From Streptomyces galbus (GTDB lineage: Bacteria; Actinomycetota; Actinomycetes; Streptomycetales; Streptomycetaceae), in the NCBI RefSeq assembly GCF_005280195.1, contig NZ_SZPR01000007.1, forward strand, positions 174,270-238,269: DNA of 64,000 bases. The letters run 5' to 3'. Both the position numbers and the translations under genes were made by a program. Below, in pieces: positions 1 to 8,270 of this stretch (position 1 is its first letter; every line of letters begins with the position of its first letter). The notes beneath the pieces were generated by a model. That model worked only from the letters and a program-made list of their open reading frames with translations. It searched no databases and was not told the DNA's origin.

Positions 1-1251
1 CCGGCGACGCTGCCGGCCCCGATCGCCCTGGAGGTGAACGCGCTCCAGGCGATGTGCCGCCAGGTGTTCGGCTTCCGCCTGGCGATGATCGCCGTGGCCG
101 CGCCGGCCGCCCTGCTCAACGCCACCCCCGGCCTCGGCGTACGCCTGGTGGGAGCGGCCGTGGTGGTCACCTTCATGGGCTCCTACGTCCTCTTCCGCGA
201 CTGGGAGCGCTTCGGGCCGCTCCTCCTGCGCCACCCGTCGCTGCTGGCCGTGGACACCCTGTTCGGCACCCTCCTGCTGATCTCGGCCGGCCCGGACACC
301 ACGCTCGCCTACGTCAGCGTCTGCACGCCGCTGCTCGCGGGCATCGTCTACGGCTGGCGCGGCGCCGCCTGCTTCGCCTCGCTGCAGTCGCTGATCCTGC
401 TCCTGGTCTACGCGACCCTGACGGAGCACCCCGGCACCGGCCCGGCCGAACGGCTGCTGCTCCCCGGCTTCTGCGTCATCACCGGCGCGGTCGGCTCGGC
501 CCTGCGCGGCCTGATGCTGCGCTTCGGAGAGGCCACCCAGGCCCTCACCACGACCCAGGCCCGCCTGGCGGCCGCGGAGGCGACGGACGCCGAACGGGCC
601 CGCCTCGCGCGGGAGATGCACGACTCGGTGGCCAAGACCCTGCACGGCGTCGCCCTGGCGGCCGAGGCGCTGGCCCACACGGCCGGCACCCCGACCGCCG
701 ACCCGGACCGCATCCGCCGGCAGGCCGACCTGGTGGCCCGGGCCGCGCGCCGGGCGGCGACGGAGTCCCGGGAACTGCTGACGGACCTGCGCGCGGAGGC
801 CCCGTACGCGGAGCACAGGAACGTCCTGGAGGAACTGAGAACGCTCGCGGCCGACTTCAGCCGCCGCACGGGCCTCACGACGACGTACCGCGCGACGGGC
901 GGCCGTACGCAGGTCCGGGTCCCCGCCCCCGTGGCACGCCACCTCCTCACGATCACCGGCGAGGCGATGGAGAACGCGCATCGCCACGCGTCGGCGACCC
1001 GGGTGGACGTACGGGCCGACGTGGTGGACGACGACCACCTGCACGTCACCGTACGGGACGACGGACGGGGCCTGCCGCCCGACGCCACGCTCGAAGAGCT
1101 GCGCCGGGCGGGCCACTTCGGCCTGCTCGGCATGGCGGAACGGGCGGCGGCGGTGGGCGCCCGCCTGCACGTGGGCCGGGCGGAGGACCCCGGCGGCACG
1201 GAGGTACGCCTGGACCTGCCGCTGCCGGCGGAGGGGAAGGCGGGCCGATGA
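1..1251 (+). CDS. Sensor histidine kinase, NarX/DesK-like (5' end cut by window)
   Basis: Membrane sensor kinase of a two-component pair. Several hydrophobic segments fill roughly the first 160 visible residues. They are followed by a HisKA_3 dimerisation helix with phospho-acceptor His in REMHDSVAKTLHG (residue 196 counting from the GTG at 34) and a C-terminal HATPase with N box (ENAHRHA) and G box (VRDDGRGLP). The frame is open from base 1 and no ribosome site precedes the GTG at 34, so the true start is probably just upstream of the window. The stop overlaps the next gene's start (ATGA), which implies translational coupling with the response regulator. The stimulus cannot be told from sequence. 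The small pilin/OmpA-like genes downstream suggest surface structures as outputs, which is inference. Confidence 0.9.
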   Translation, partial: PATLPAPIALEVNALQAMCRQVFGFRLAMIAVAAPAALLNATPGLGVRLVGAAVVVTFMGSYVLFRDWERFGPLLLRHPSLLAVDTLFGTLLLISAGPDTTLAYVSVCTPLLAGIVYGWRGAACFASLQSLILLLVYATLTEHPGTGPAERLLLPGFCVITGAVGSALRGLMLRFGEATQALTTTQARLAAAEATDAERARLAREMHDSVAKTLHGVALAAEALAHTAGTPTADPDRIRRQADLVARAARRAATESRELLTDLRAEAPYAEHRNVLEELRTLAADFSRRTGLTTTYRATGGRTQVRVPAPVARHLLTITGEAMENAHRHASATRVDVRADVVDDDHLHVTVRDDGRGLPPDATLEELRRAGHFGLLGMAERAAAVGARLHVGRAEDPGGTEVRLDLPLPAEGKAGR

Positions 1252-2015
1252 TGCGCCGACAGACCGATCGGCCCGTGCTGCGGGTGGTGGTGGCCGACGA
1301 CAACCCGGTGGTGAGGGCGGGCCTGACCGCGCTGCTGGACGGACGCGAGGAGGTCAGGGTGGTCGCCGAGGCGTCCGACGGCCGCGAGGCACAGGACATG
1401 ACCCGGCGCCACCGCCCCGACCTGGTCCTGCTGGACGTCCGCATGCCGGGCGTGGACGGCCTGACGGCCCTGCCGGACCTGGTGCCGCTCGCCCCGGTGC
1501 TGATGCTGACGTACAGCGGCGAGTCGGAGGTCGTGCGCGAGGCGCTGCGGCGGGGGGCGGGCGGCTACCTGGTGCACGGCGAGTTCACGGCGGACCAGTT
1601 GGTGACGGCGGTACGCGACGTGGTGGCGGGCCGGGCGCACCTGACGCCGACGGCGGCGACAGCGGTGGTGGGGGAGTTGCGGGGGCAACCGCGAGGAAGT
1701 GCAGAAGCACACGCCAAAAGATCGACCGACCCGAACACTCCCGGCAATTTCCCCGAACGGCTTTCGCAAGTGCAATCCCCTGTGGGACAGTTGAGGTCCC
1801 CACTCAGCGCGAGGGAGGCGGAGATCATGGACCTCATCGCAACGGGCCTGAACAACCACCAGATCGCCGCCGCGTGCTTCATCAGCGAGAAGACGGTCAA
1901 GAACCACATCAACCGCATCTTCGCCAAGCTGCACTGCGCGACCCGCACCGAGGCGACGGCCAAGTGGCTGGGCACGGCCCCGCATCCGACGCCGCCGAGC
2001 CGAGAGGTGGGCTGA
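1248..2015 (+). CDS. LuxR/NarL-family response regulator
   Basis: DNA-binding response regulator, 255 aa. The receiver domain spans residues ~12-130, with the acidic pocket in VVVADDN and phospho-acceptor Asp63 in LLDVRMPGVDG. A variable, low-complexity linker follows. The C-terminal LuxR helix-turn-helix (LSAREAEIMDLIATGLNNHQIA...SEKTVKNHINRIF) spans ~185-245. The start is the first of two tandem ATGs, overlapping the kinase stop by 4 bp with an AG-rich ribosome site (GGGGAAGG) ahead. It is the cognate partner of the upstream kinase and would be phosphorylated by it. Targets are unknown; the genes immediately downstream are the obvious candidates. Confidence 0.9.
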   Translation: MMRRQTDRPVLRVVVADDNPVVRAGLTALLDGREEVRVVAEASDGREAQDMTRRHRPDLVLLDVRMPGVDGLTALPDLVPLAPVLMLTYSGESEVVREALRRGAGGYLVHGEFTADQLVTAVRDVVAGRAHLTPTAATAVVGELRGQPRGSAEAHAKRSTDPNTPGNFPERLSQVQSPVGQLRSPLSAREAEIMDLIATGLNNHQIAAACFISEKTVKNHINRIFAKLHCATRTEATAKWLGTAPHPTPPSREVG

Positions 2016-2135
2016 GGGGGATGCGACGCTCAAGGACGGCCCTTTGGGCCCGGAAGTGGGCCCAGGGACCCTCGGCGGACCCGACACGACGGCCGTACGG
2101 TCCCCCTGCCCACGCCACTCACGGAGGGGACCCCC

Positions 2136-2366
2136 ATGAGCGATCTGCTGCTGAAGACGGCCGTTGCGGCCAAGGTACGGGTGAACGGCTGGAAGAACAC
2201 GACGGCAAGGACCACCCGCCGCCGCGGCGACAAGGGGCAGACGGCGGTGGAGTACCTGGGCATCATCGCGGTGGTGGTGGCGATCGTGGTGCTGATCGCG
2301 AACACGAACCTGGGCGCGACCATCGTGAACAAGCTGACCGCTCAGATCGCCAAGGTGGCTCCCTGA
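2136..2366 (+). CDS. Flp/TadE-type small pilin-like protein
   Basis: A 76-aa protein. A basic N-terminal leader is followed by GDKGQTAVEYLGIIAVVVAI, a class III/type IVb prepilin signal: the cleavage glycine, then a hydrophobic helix with Glu at mature position ~5. It should be processed by a prepilin peptidase and assembled into, or anchored by, a Flp/Tad-type structure. Start ATG has a strong site (CGGAGGGG) about 8 nt upstream. It lies 120 bp after the response regulator and directly before a TadE/TadG-like gene. No ATPase (TadA), TadB/C or peptidase is in this window, so the assembly machinery must be encoded elsewhere. Confidence 0.75.
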   Translation: MSDLLLKTAVAAKVRVNGWKNTTARTTRRRGDKGQTAVEYLGIIAVVVAIVVLIANTNLGATIVNKLTAQIAKVAP

Positions 2367-3046
2367 CGCGACGGCGTCGGCACGGTGACGCGGGGCAGGC
2401 CTTCCCCATCTACCTGACGGTGGTGGGGGGCCTGCTCTTTCTCGCGTTCGCGTACTTCGCGGTCGGCCAGGCGGCGGTCAATCGCAACGGCGCCCAGACG
2501 GCCGCGGACGCGGCGGCACTGGCGGCGGCGCAGGAGACCAGGGACCAGTTGGCGGACCAGTGGGTGCTGGACGTCCTCGACCCGGGCAAGTGGGACGCGA
2601 TCTTCCAGGGTGCCGGGGCGACGGACTCGTGCTGGCGCGCGAGCCAACTCGCGGCGATGAACGACGCAGGAGAGGTCCAGTGTTCCCCTGATGGCCCCCT
2701 GGGCTACACGGTCACCGTCCGGGCGAACAAGTCGGCGGGGGACTCGGTCATCCCGGCGACGAGCACCAGGAGAGCGCATGCCTCGGCTCGAGCGGTGATC
2801 GAGCCGCTGTGCACCTTCGAACGTCCGACCCCGACGCCGACGCCGGAGCCCTCCGGGGAACCGACGGGGCAGCCGACCGGGGAGCCGACGGACCCCGGCG
2901 GTACGGACGATCCAGGGGACGCCGAACACCCCACGCTGCCGACGCTCACTTGCGACGACGACATCCACTGGAAACTGGACCCGGACCACCTCACCGACCT
3001 ACCGGGGCCCGAGGACCTCTTCGATGTCCACCTGGCAGACCACTGA
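2363..3046 (+). CDS. TadE/TadG-like pilus-assembly protein
   Basis: About 227 aa. The N-terminus (RRRRHGDAGQAFPIYLTVVGGLLFLAF) is a TadE/G-type membrane anchor, and AVNRNGAQTAADAAALAAAQE is typical of TadG-like (DUF2134) pseudopilins. A Pro/Thr/Gly/Glu-rich linker (PTPTPTPEPSGEPTGQ) precedes a short Asp-rich C-terminus. The frame has no ATG/GTG/TTG near the expected N-terminus. The best start is a CTG at 2363 overlapping the upstream TGA, with AAGGTGG just before it, so I infer a rare CTG start or an N-terminal mutation. The downstream boundary is clear. Its partner is probably the Flp-like pilin. Confidence 0.65.
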   Translation: MTRRRRHGDAGQAFPIYLTVVGGLLFLAFAYFAVGQAAVNRNGAQTAADAAALAAAQETRDQLADQWVLDVLDPGKWDAIFQGAGATDSCWRASQLAAMNDAGEVQCSPDGPLGYTVTVRANKSAGDSVIPATSTRRAHASARAVIEPLCTFERPTPTPTPEPSGEPTGQPTGEPTDPGGTDDPGDAEHPTLPTLTCDDDIHWKLDPDHLTDLPGPEDLFDVHLADH

Positions 3047-3080
3047 CGCGCGAATGACGAGTGGAGAAGGAAGCGGAGCG

Positions 3081-3665
3081 ATGAGTGTGCGGTTCACGGG
3101 CAGAACAACCCGTAGGGCGTTGGTCGTACTGACAGTCGTGGTCGGCCTGGGGCTCAGTGCCACGGCCTGCGGTGGTGGCGGCGGCGACGACAAGAAGCCC
3201 GAGAGTTCGTCCTCCGCCTCCCGGACCAGTGGTTCGCAGCCCGGTCCGCAAGAGGGCACGTCCGAGGAGCCGTTGGCCGAGATGAAGGGACCGAACGGCC
3301 TCCTCCTCCAGATCACCTCCGCCCAGCGGGATTCCGGCGGCTTCGTGACGGTGAACGGCGTGCTGAAGAACGACAGCGGACAGGTGGCGGTCATTCCCCT
3401 GGAGCTGAGCGGCAACGAGACCGAGATCATGAACAACGGCCGGTCCCTCGGCGGAGCCACCCTCGTCGACTCCCAGAGCAAGAAGCGTTACTACGTCCTG
3501 CGCGACACGGAGGGCCGGCCGCTCACGACGACGGGGTTCTCGACGCTGAAGGCGGGGGAATCGATCGACGTGTTCCTGCAGTTCCCGTCGCCGCCCACCA
3601 CCAGCTCGGACGTCACCTTCCAACTGCCGCTGTTCCCCAGCGCGGTCATCAAGATTTCTGGGTGA
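3081..3665 (+). CDS. Secreted lipoprotein, function unknown
   Basis: A 194-aa protein starting MSVRFTGRTTRRALVVLTVV, a basic twin-Arg-containing signal. A lipobox-like LSATAC and then a Gly/Ser/Asp-rich tether indicate a lipid-anchored extracellular domain. The mature part is beta-rich by sequence (alternating hydrophobics, e.g. FVTVNGVLKNDSGQVAVIPLEL) and looks like a small immunoglobulin-like or DUF4352-like domain; I do not assign a function. Start at ATG 3081 is favoured over an earlier in-frame ATG (3054) because the signal peptide begins there. It sits 34 nt after the TadG-like gene and 7 nt before the OmpA-like gene, so probably one operon. Confidence 0.65.
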   Translation: MSVRFTGRTTRRALVVLTVVVGLGLSATACGGGGGDDKKPESSSSASRTSGSQPGPQEGTSEEPLAEMKGPNGLLLQITSAQRDSGGFVTVNGVLKNDSGQVAVIPLELSGNETEIMNNGRSLGGATLVDSQSKKRYYVLRDTEGRPLTTTGFSTLKAGESIDVFLQFPSPPTTSSDVTFQLPLFPSAVIKISG

Positions 3666-3672
3666 GGCCAGG

Positions 3673-4317
3673 ATGACGCGCACCCGGACGACGACACCGA
3701 CCCGCCTGACCCTGGCCACGTCGGCGGCCCTGATCCTGGCGGCAGCCAACCTCCTGGGCGGTACGCCGGCGCACGCCGACGACTCCCCGAGCGTCCCGCC
3801 GGGCACGGAGCCGACGGCCACGGCGCCCGTCCAGGTGGACCCCAACGACCCGGATCTGAAGCTCCCGGAGGGTGCGACCCTGGCGGAGCCGAAGGTGCTG
3901 GACATCAAGCAGGTGGTGGAGGACGAGTCGGGAGACGAACGCCGCGAGGACACCAACGCGGACGTGACGTTCGCACTGCAGGCGGAGGTCCTGTTCGGCA
4001 AGGACAGCGCGAAGCTGGGCGCGGAGGCGCAGGCCCGTATCGCGCGCATAGCGGAGGAGATCAAGAAGCAGAACGCGACCCGGATCCGCGTCTTCGGCTT
4101 CACCGACAACCTGGGCTCGTCGGCCCACGGTGACGTCCTCTCCAAACAGCGCGCGAACGCGGTCCAGACGGCCCTGGCCGGCGACCTCAACAACCCGAAC
4201 GTGGTGTTCGAGGTCCGCGGCTACGGCGAGCAGTACCCGATCGCCGACAACAGCACGGAAGAGGGCCGCAAGAAGAACCGCCGAGTGGAGGTGACGTTCC
4301 CCAGGGAGACGGGCTGA
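3673..4317 (+). CDS. OmpA-family peptidoglycan-binding protein
   Basis: A 214-aa secreted protein. The Sec signal peptide (basic MTRTRTTTPTRL, hydrophobic core, AHA-DD cleavage) covers residues ~1-36. An acidic linker follows. The OmpA C-terminal-like domain (~95-210) has the characteristic F-G-x-T-D-N ... S-K-x-R-A-x-A-V pattern that places the Asp and Arg used to bind meso-DAP peptidoglycan. In a Gram-positive cell it would tether an envelope complex to the wall. It is the last gene of the apparent operon with the pilin-like and lipoprotein genes; a hairpin terminator follows within 100 bp. Confidence 0.85.
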   Translation: MTRTRTTTPTRLTLATSAALILAAANLLGGTPAHADDSPSVPPGTEPTATAPVQVDPNDPDLKLPEGATLAEPKVLDIKQVVEDESGDERREDTNADVTFALQAEVLFGKDSAKLGAEAQARIARIAEEIKKQNATRIRVFGFTDNLGSSAHGDVLSKQRANAVQTALAGDLNNPNVVFEVRGYGEQYPIADNSTEEGRKKNRRVEVTFPRETG

Positions 4318-4414
4318 CGGGGGCGATGGAGGCCCGCCGCGTAGCAATCGCCTACTTGGCCAGCTCGGTCGGCACCTCCCCGTTCGCCGTAGGTCTGGTC
4401 GTCAGGCGGGTTCC

Positions 4415-4442
4415 GGACCGAGCGCGGCAGCGCGCTCGGTCC
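4415..4442. terminator. Bidirectional hairpin terminator
   Basis: A perfect 12-bp inverted repeat (4415-4426 and 4431-4442) with loop GCAG lies between the convergent OmpA-like and mycosin genes. There is no T-run, as is usual in Streptomyces. Confidence 0.7.
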
Positions 4443-4446
4443 GCGG

Positions 4447-5766
4447 TCAGCGGCTTCTGCTGCCCTGTTCCGGCGGCGGACCGAAGCCCGTCGGGGCGGA
4501 CGGAATGTGGCCGGATAGTGCCGCTTGGTCCCGCGATGCGGCTGCCTTGCGACGGCGTGCCAGGACGAGGAGGACGGTGGCGGCGCCGAACAGCAGTCCG
4601 GCGGCGCCGATACCCAGCACTGCGGGCCAGGGCAGGGTGGTGTCGCTGCCCTCAGCCGTGCCGACTGCCGCGGTGGCGTCCGCGTCCCTGGCGGGAGCGG
4701 AGTCCCCCGCGCTGGGGGAGGGAGACACGGACGCCGCGGCCTTGAGGTCGGGCAGCGGGTACACGTCCGCCGGGCCGGGGTCGCCCGGGTCGGTCAGGGC
4801 GATGCGGGGGCGGACGATGCCGTACCCGATGGAGTCGTTGCGCTTGGCGCCGTCCGTCGGGGCGCCGAGGGTGTTGAGCATGACGCGCAGGACCTGGTTG
4901 TTGGTCCAGTCGGGGTGGGCGGACCAGATGAGGGCGGCGCTGGCGGAGGCCAGGGCGGTGGCACCGCTCGTACCGTGGCCCTCGCAGAGCCCTGTCTTGC
5001 CCCCGCAGGCATAGACGAGGTCGTCACCCGGTGCTGCCATGTCGACCTGGGGGCCGTACTCGGACTCAGCTGTTCGGCGAAGGTCCTTGCCCACAGCGGC
5101 GACGCCGACGACGCCGGGCGTCGCAGCCGGGTACTCGACTTGATTCGTCGTGTTGCCGCTGTTGCCTACGGCTGCGAAGACGAGCGCCCCGTTCTCCAAT
5201 GCGTACTTCACCGCGGCCGTCAGCCGAGAGGAGCCCTCAACATGTCCGAGCGAGATGTTGATGACCCGTGCGCCTGCGTCGACTGCGTAGCGGATCGCCT
5301 GGGGAGCGATGTTGTTGAAGCGCTCATCACCTGCTGCCTGATTGGCGGCAGTTTCGGCCTTTGGCATGCGGACCGGGAGAATCCTGGCACCAGGCGCCAA
5401 TCCATAGGCACCTTTGCCTCTCCCGTAAGCACCGGTCGCGGCGATCAAGCCTGCCATGCCCGTGCCGTGACCGTTGTAGTCGGCGTGCTCATCTCCGGGC
5501 TGGTCGTCGGCGAAATCCTTGCCAGGAAGGACGCGGCCTGCCAGGTCAGGGTTGGCCGGGTTGACCCCGCTGTCGATGACAGCGACGGTGACGCCCTTCC
5601 CCGTGCTGGTCTTCCACATCTCCTCGGCGTGCATGGCGTCGAGAAACCACTGTTCTTGACGGGTCGACGCAGCGGTGGCCGGTGCTGCGGCCGTGCCAGC
5701 CAGTATGAGAAGGAGGGCTGTCGCTGCTGACTGCCGGCCCCCGAGCCGAATGAGCCTGTTGCGCAT
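4447..5766 (-). CDS. Type VII secretion-associated serine protease, mycosin (MycP-like)
   Basis: A 439-aa subtilisin-family (S8) membrane protease. A signal peptide covers residues 1-33. The catalytic triad is visible: Asp65 (VAVIDSGVN), His100 (NGHGTGMAG) and Ser267 (GHGTSGATALASA), with oxyanion Asn202 (GNSG). A Pro/Ser/Ala linker and one C-terminal transmembrane helix (~395-418) followed by RRRK anchor the domain outside the membrane. This is the standard MycP layout. It is the last gene of a leftward operon with two WXG/ESX-like genes (27-nt gap). In mycobacteria, mycosins stabilise and process the ESX complex. The core ESX genes (eccB/C/D/E) are not in the window. Confidence 0.9.
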   Translation of the reverse strand: MRNRLIRLGGRQSAATALLLILAGTAAAPATAASTRQEQWFLDAMHAEEMWKTSTGKGVTVAVIDSGVNPANPDLAGRVLPGKDFADDQPGDEHADYNGHGTGMAGLIAATGAYGRGKGAYGLAPGARILPVRMPKAETAANQAAGDERFNNIAPQAIRYAVDAGARVINISLGHVEGSSRLTAAVKYALENGALVFAAVGNSGNTTNQVEYPAATPGVVGVAAVGKDLRRTAESEYGPQVDMAAPGDDLVYACGGKTGLCEGHGTSGATALASASAALIWSAHPDWTNNQVLRVMLNTLGAPTDGAKRNDSIGYGIVRPRIALTDPGDPGPADVYPLPDLKAAASVSPSPSAGDSAPARDADATAAVGTAEGSDTTLPWPAVLGIGAAGLLFGAATVLLVLARRRKAAASRDQAALSGHIPSAPTGFGPPPEQGSRSR

Positions 5767-5793
5767 GTAGTCCGCTCTCGTCTTCGCTGTACG

Positions 5794-7500
5794 TCAACCG
5801 GTGGCCGGTGGCGCCGTACGGCGGTTGTCCGGTTGCCGGGGGTCCTCGTTCTCAGGTGTCCGACGTGAGCGCTCGCTCCTGTCCTTGATAGCTGGAGGAG
5901 AGACGGGACGAGGGGTACGAGGGACCTGCGGTCCCGCGCCGCTCCCACTGTTTCGCACCGCGCCGGTCACCTGGTCGCCAGTGCTTCCGCCACCGCGCCG
6001 AGCGCCCGAAGCGCCAGAGGTGTGCGCGGCGCCAGTGGTTTCTGCGTCGCCGGACCCTGGCAGGGCTCTTCCTGCGGGTCCAGATCGTTGGGCGCTCGTC
6101 CCTGTCGCAGCACTGTTGGGGCGCTGTCGTCCGCCGACGATGCCGCGGGGCGCGGGTGGCGCAGCGCGACCAGGCGCGGGGCGTGATTGGCTTGTCCTGC
6201 CTGCCGGCGGAGCGAACTGCCCCGCCGGTGTGACCGATGAAGGGCTGCCACTACGGCCGCCCACGACGGTGCCTCGTGGAATCGCCCCAGGAAGCTTCCC
6301 GCCGGGAGGCGTGACGGGATGACCGCCCACGATGCCGCGGGGTGCACTGCCCGCAGCTCGTTCCGGTACGCCGGCCTGGGGGCCTCGACCAGGCGACCTC
6401 GGCGGTCGCCCGGTGACTGATGCCTGCCCGTGGGCCAGCGGGCCTGCGGTGGGTGTACCTGGCCGCGTGGAACCCGCGGAGCTCCTGACCCGCCCTGACG
6501 TACCGGTCGCAGACCGCTCCGGCATCTGACCTGGAACAAGGCGCCTCCCACCTGCGAAATCCGGCGGGGGTGGGATGTTCGGCTGCACCGGGGTGCCGGT
6601 CCGCGCGCCAGGGGCGAGACCTTGCGAACCGTCGGAGACGGAACCGTTGGCGGAAGGCGGTGTCTGAGGAGGCGCCAACACAGAGTCGATGCCCATGTGC
6701 GGGGTAGGAACGGGATGGGGCACCCGCGAATGAGCGGCGGACGCATCCGGCACACGTGACACCCCCCGGATATCCGCTTCGGTGAGCAGACCACTTACGT
6801 GGTGTGGCGTCTTCGAGGAAGGCGCACCCGTGAACGTGGAGGATGCGGGGGCCGCGGTGGTAGGTCTGGCCTTGTCCTCGCCTTCGAGGCGCTGCTCACC
6901 TCCTACAGGCACCAGCGCCGTCGGCGGAGGCGGCAGCTTCGGCCTCTCCAACGCGTTCAACTGCATCGCCGACCACGCATACGTCTGCGTCAGCTTCCGC
7001 ATCTGGGCCGCCGCCTCCTGGCGGACCTGTTCCTTGTGCGCGGCCAGCGCCGCCCGTTCGGCCGCGGAGTCCGTCGCGGCACCGACCCCATCCGGACCCG
7101 CCCCATCGGGACCCGCCCCCGCCGGACCCGGACCCGGCCCCGGCCCCGCCCCCGCACCCCCCGCCTCCCGCGGCACCGAGGCCTGCGCCCGGGCGATCGC
7201 CCCCGACGCCTCCGTCAGCCACTTCGCCGCGTCCTCGCTGAAGTCACCCAGCCGCAGCGTCGAGTTGGCCAGGTCCGCGCTCCACGTGCGGAACGCGTTC
7301 GCGCCCTCGCCCTTCCACGCCACCCACTGCGGGCGGACCTTCAGTTCCTCGGCGATCTCCCGGATCGCCTTCGCCGCGGCCGTCAGGCGCCCCGCCGCCG
7401 CCTGCACCTGCCCCGGGTCCGCCCGGTCCAGCCAGGCCATCATCTGCTCGTGGCTCATGTCCTCGAAGGACGTACCGCCACCGGGTCCCCGCACCGGCAT
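5794..7500 (-). CDS. WXG/PPE-like type VII secretion substrate with long Pro-rich tail
   Basis: A 568-aa protein. The N-terminal ~170 residues are helical and carry a WKG turn (residues 62-64) between two long helices, the WXG100/PPE-type helical hairpin. The remaining ~400 residues are Pro/Gly/Ala/Ser/Thr-rich low-complexity with repeated RGIVGG/RGTVVGG-type motifs, probably an extended, secreted or wall-spanning region. The ATG overlaps the upstream gene's stop (ATGA), indicating translational coupling. With the neighbouring mycosin, I infer a secreted or surface ESX substrate. The tail has no recognisable enzymatic domain. Confidence 0.75.
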   Translation of the reverse strand: MPVRGPGGGTSFEDMSHEQMMAWLDRADPGQVQAAAGRLTAAAKAIREIAEELKVRPQWVAWKGEGANAFRTWSADLANSTLRLGDFSEDAAKWLTEASGAIARAQASVPREAGGAGAGPGPGPGPAGAGPDGAGPDGVGAATDSAAERAALAAHKEQVRQEAAAQMRKLTQTYAWSAMQLNALERPKLPPPPTALVPVGGEQRLEGEDKARPTTAAPASSTFTGAPSSKTPHHVSGLLTEADIRGVSRVPDASAAHSRVPHPVPTPHMGIDSVLAPPQTPPSANGSVSDGSQGLAPGARTGTPVQPNIPPPPDFAGGRRLVPGQMPERSATGTSGRVRSSAGSTRPGTPTAGPLAHGQASVTGRPPRSPGRGPQAGVPERAAGSAPRGIVGGHPVTPPGGKLPGAIPRGTVVGGRSGSPSSVTPAGQFAPPAGRTSQSRPAPGRAAPPAPRGIVGGRQRPNSAATGTSAQRSGPAGRALPGSGDAETTGAAHTSGASGARRGGGSTGDQVTGAVRNSGSGAGPQVPRTPRPVSPPAIKDRSERSRRTPENEDPRQPDNRRTAPPATG

Positions 7501-8063
7501 CAGATCGTGCCTCCCGCATCCCCGCCGGACACATCCGCATCCCCGCCGGCCGGCGTCCCGCCCGACTCGGTCCCGCCCGGCCGCCCGGTCACGCCCGGTG
7601 GCGAGACCCGCGGCTCGTACCCCCCGCCGTACTGCCGCGTCGCCTCCGCGCTGATCGCCGCCATCCGGTCCCGTACGTCCAGGTCGATGTTCTCGTAGCC
7701 CTTGTGCGAGGCCAGTACGGCGATGCTCATGCCCTCCATCGAGTCGGACAGCAGCTTCGACAGGCTCTCCAGTTCGGTGATCACCGTCTCGTACGCCGTG
7801 AAGAGGCCCGACGCCTCCGCCCACGCCCCGTCCCCGCCGCCGAACTCGTGCCGGGCCAACTGCTGCCGGCCCACCTCGTCCGGGCCCGCCGCCGAGCCCT
7901 TGAGGTCCCGGATCAGGTCGTCCACGCGCTTGCGGAACGCCGTGAACGACGAGTACTCCGCGGCGACATCGGCCTGCGCGGCGAGCGCGTCCCGGCCCAT
8001 GTCGAACACGGCCGACGCCCACGACGACCCCTCGGAACCCCCACCGTCTTCACTGGGCGACAC
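7500..8063 (-). CDS. ESX/WXG-like helical protein, partner of the downstream substrate
   Basis: A 187-aa, mostly helical protein with a Gly/Pro-rich C-terminal tail (from ~145). There is no signal peptide. The pattern of long amphipathic helices (FTAFRKRVDDLIRDLKG... ETVITELESLSKLLSDS) fits ESX-type partner proteins or DUF-class type VII accessory factors, but no diagnostic WxG is seen. Start GTG is chosen by a strong ribosome site (GGGGAGGA) 5 nt upstream. It is the first gene of a three-gene leftward unit, 4-bp overlapping the PPE-like gene, so the two products may form a co-secreted heterodimer (inference). Confidence 0.6.
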   Translation of the reverse strand: MSPSEDGGGSEGSSWASAVFDMGRDALAAQADVAAEYSSFTAFRKRVDDLIRDLKGSAAGPDEVGRQQLARHEFGGGDGAWAEASGLFTAYETVITELESLSKLLSDSMEGMSIAVLASHKGYENIDLDVRDRMAAISAEATRQYGGGYEPRVSPPGVTGRPGGTESGGTPAGGDADVSGGDAGGTI

Positions 8064-8200
8064 AGCAATCCTCCCCGTTCGGCCGGACCAGTCAACCGGA
8101 CACGTGCAGCCGCAGCAGGCACTCTATCCACAGCCGGTGACAATCCCCTTCGCTCCGTCACGGCCGTGAACGGGATCAGGTCAACCCCCGGTCGCTCCAA

Positions 8201-8270
8201 TCGCCCCGGTCGCCCCCGGTCGCCCCCGGTCGCCCCCGGCCTCCCGGCCTCCCGGCCTCCCGGCCTCTCA
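8201..8270. repeat. Compound tandem repeat in intergenic DNA
   Basis: Between the ESX-like gene promoter and DUF192 there are three near-identical 10-bp units (CGCCCCCGGT, 8211-8240). They run directly into four 8-bp units (GGCCTCCC, 8239-8270, the last imperfect). The array ends at the DUF192 stop codon. It looks like replication slippage; no function is evident. Confidence 0.9.

Noticed and set aside
54..2015. Very long overlapping ORFs in alternative frames, e.g. a 653-aa frame across the kinase and others >500 aa antisense to PKS, fumarase and PhoH genes
   Set aside because: Shadow frames of GC-rich DNA: Arg/Pro/Ala/Gly-rich, no recognisable domains, and they lie opposite or across clearly identified genes. 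Only in-frame 3' parts that match real genes were kept.
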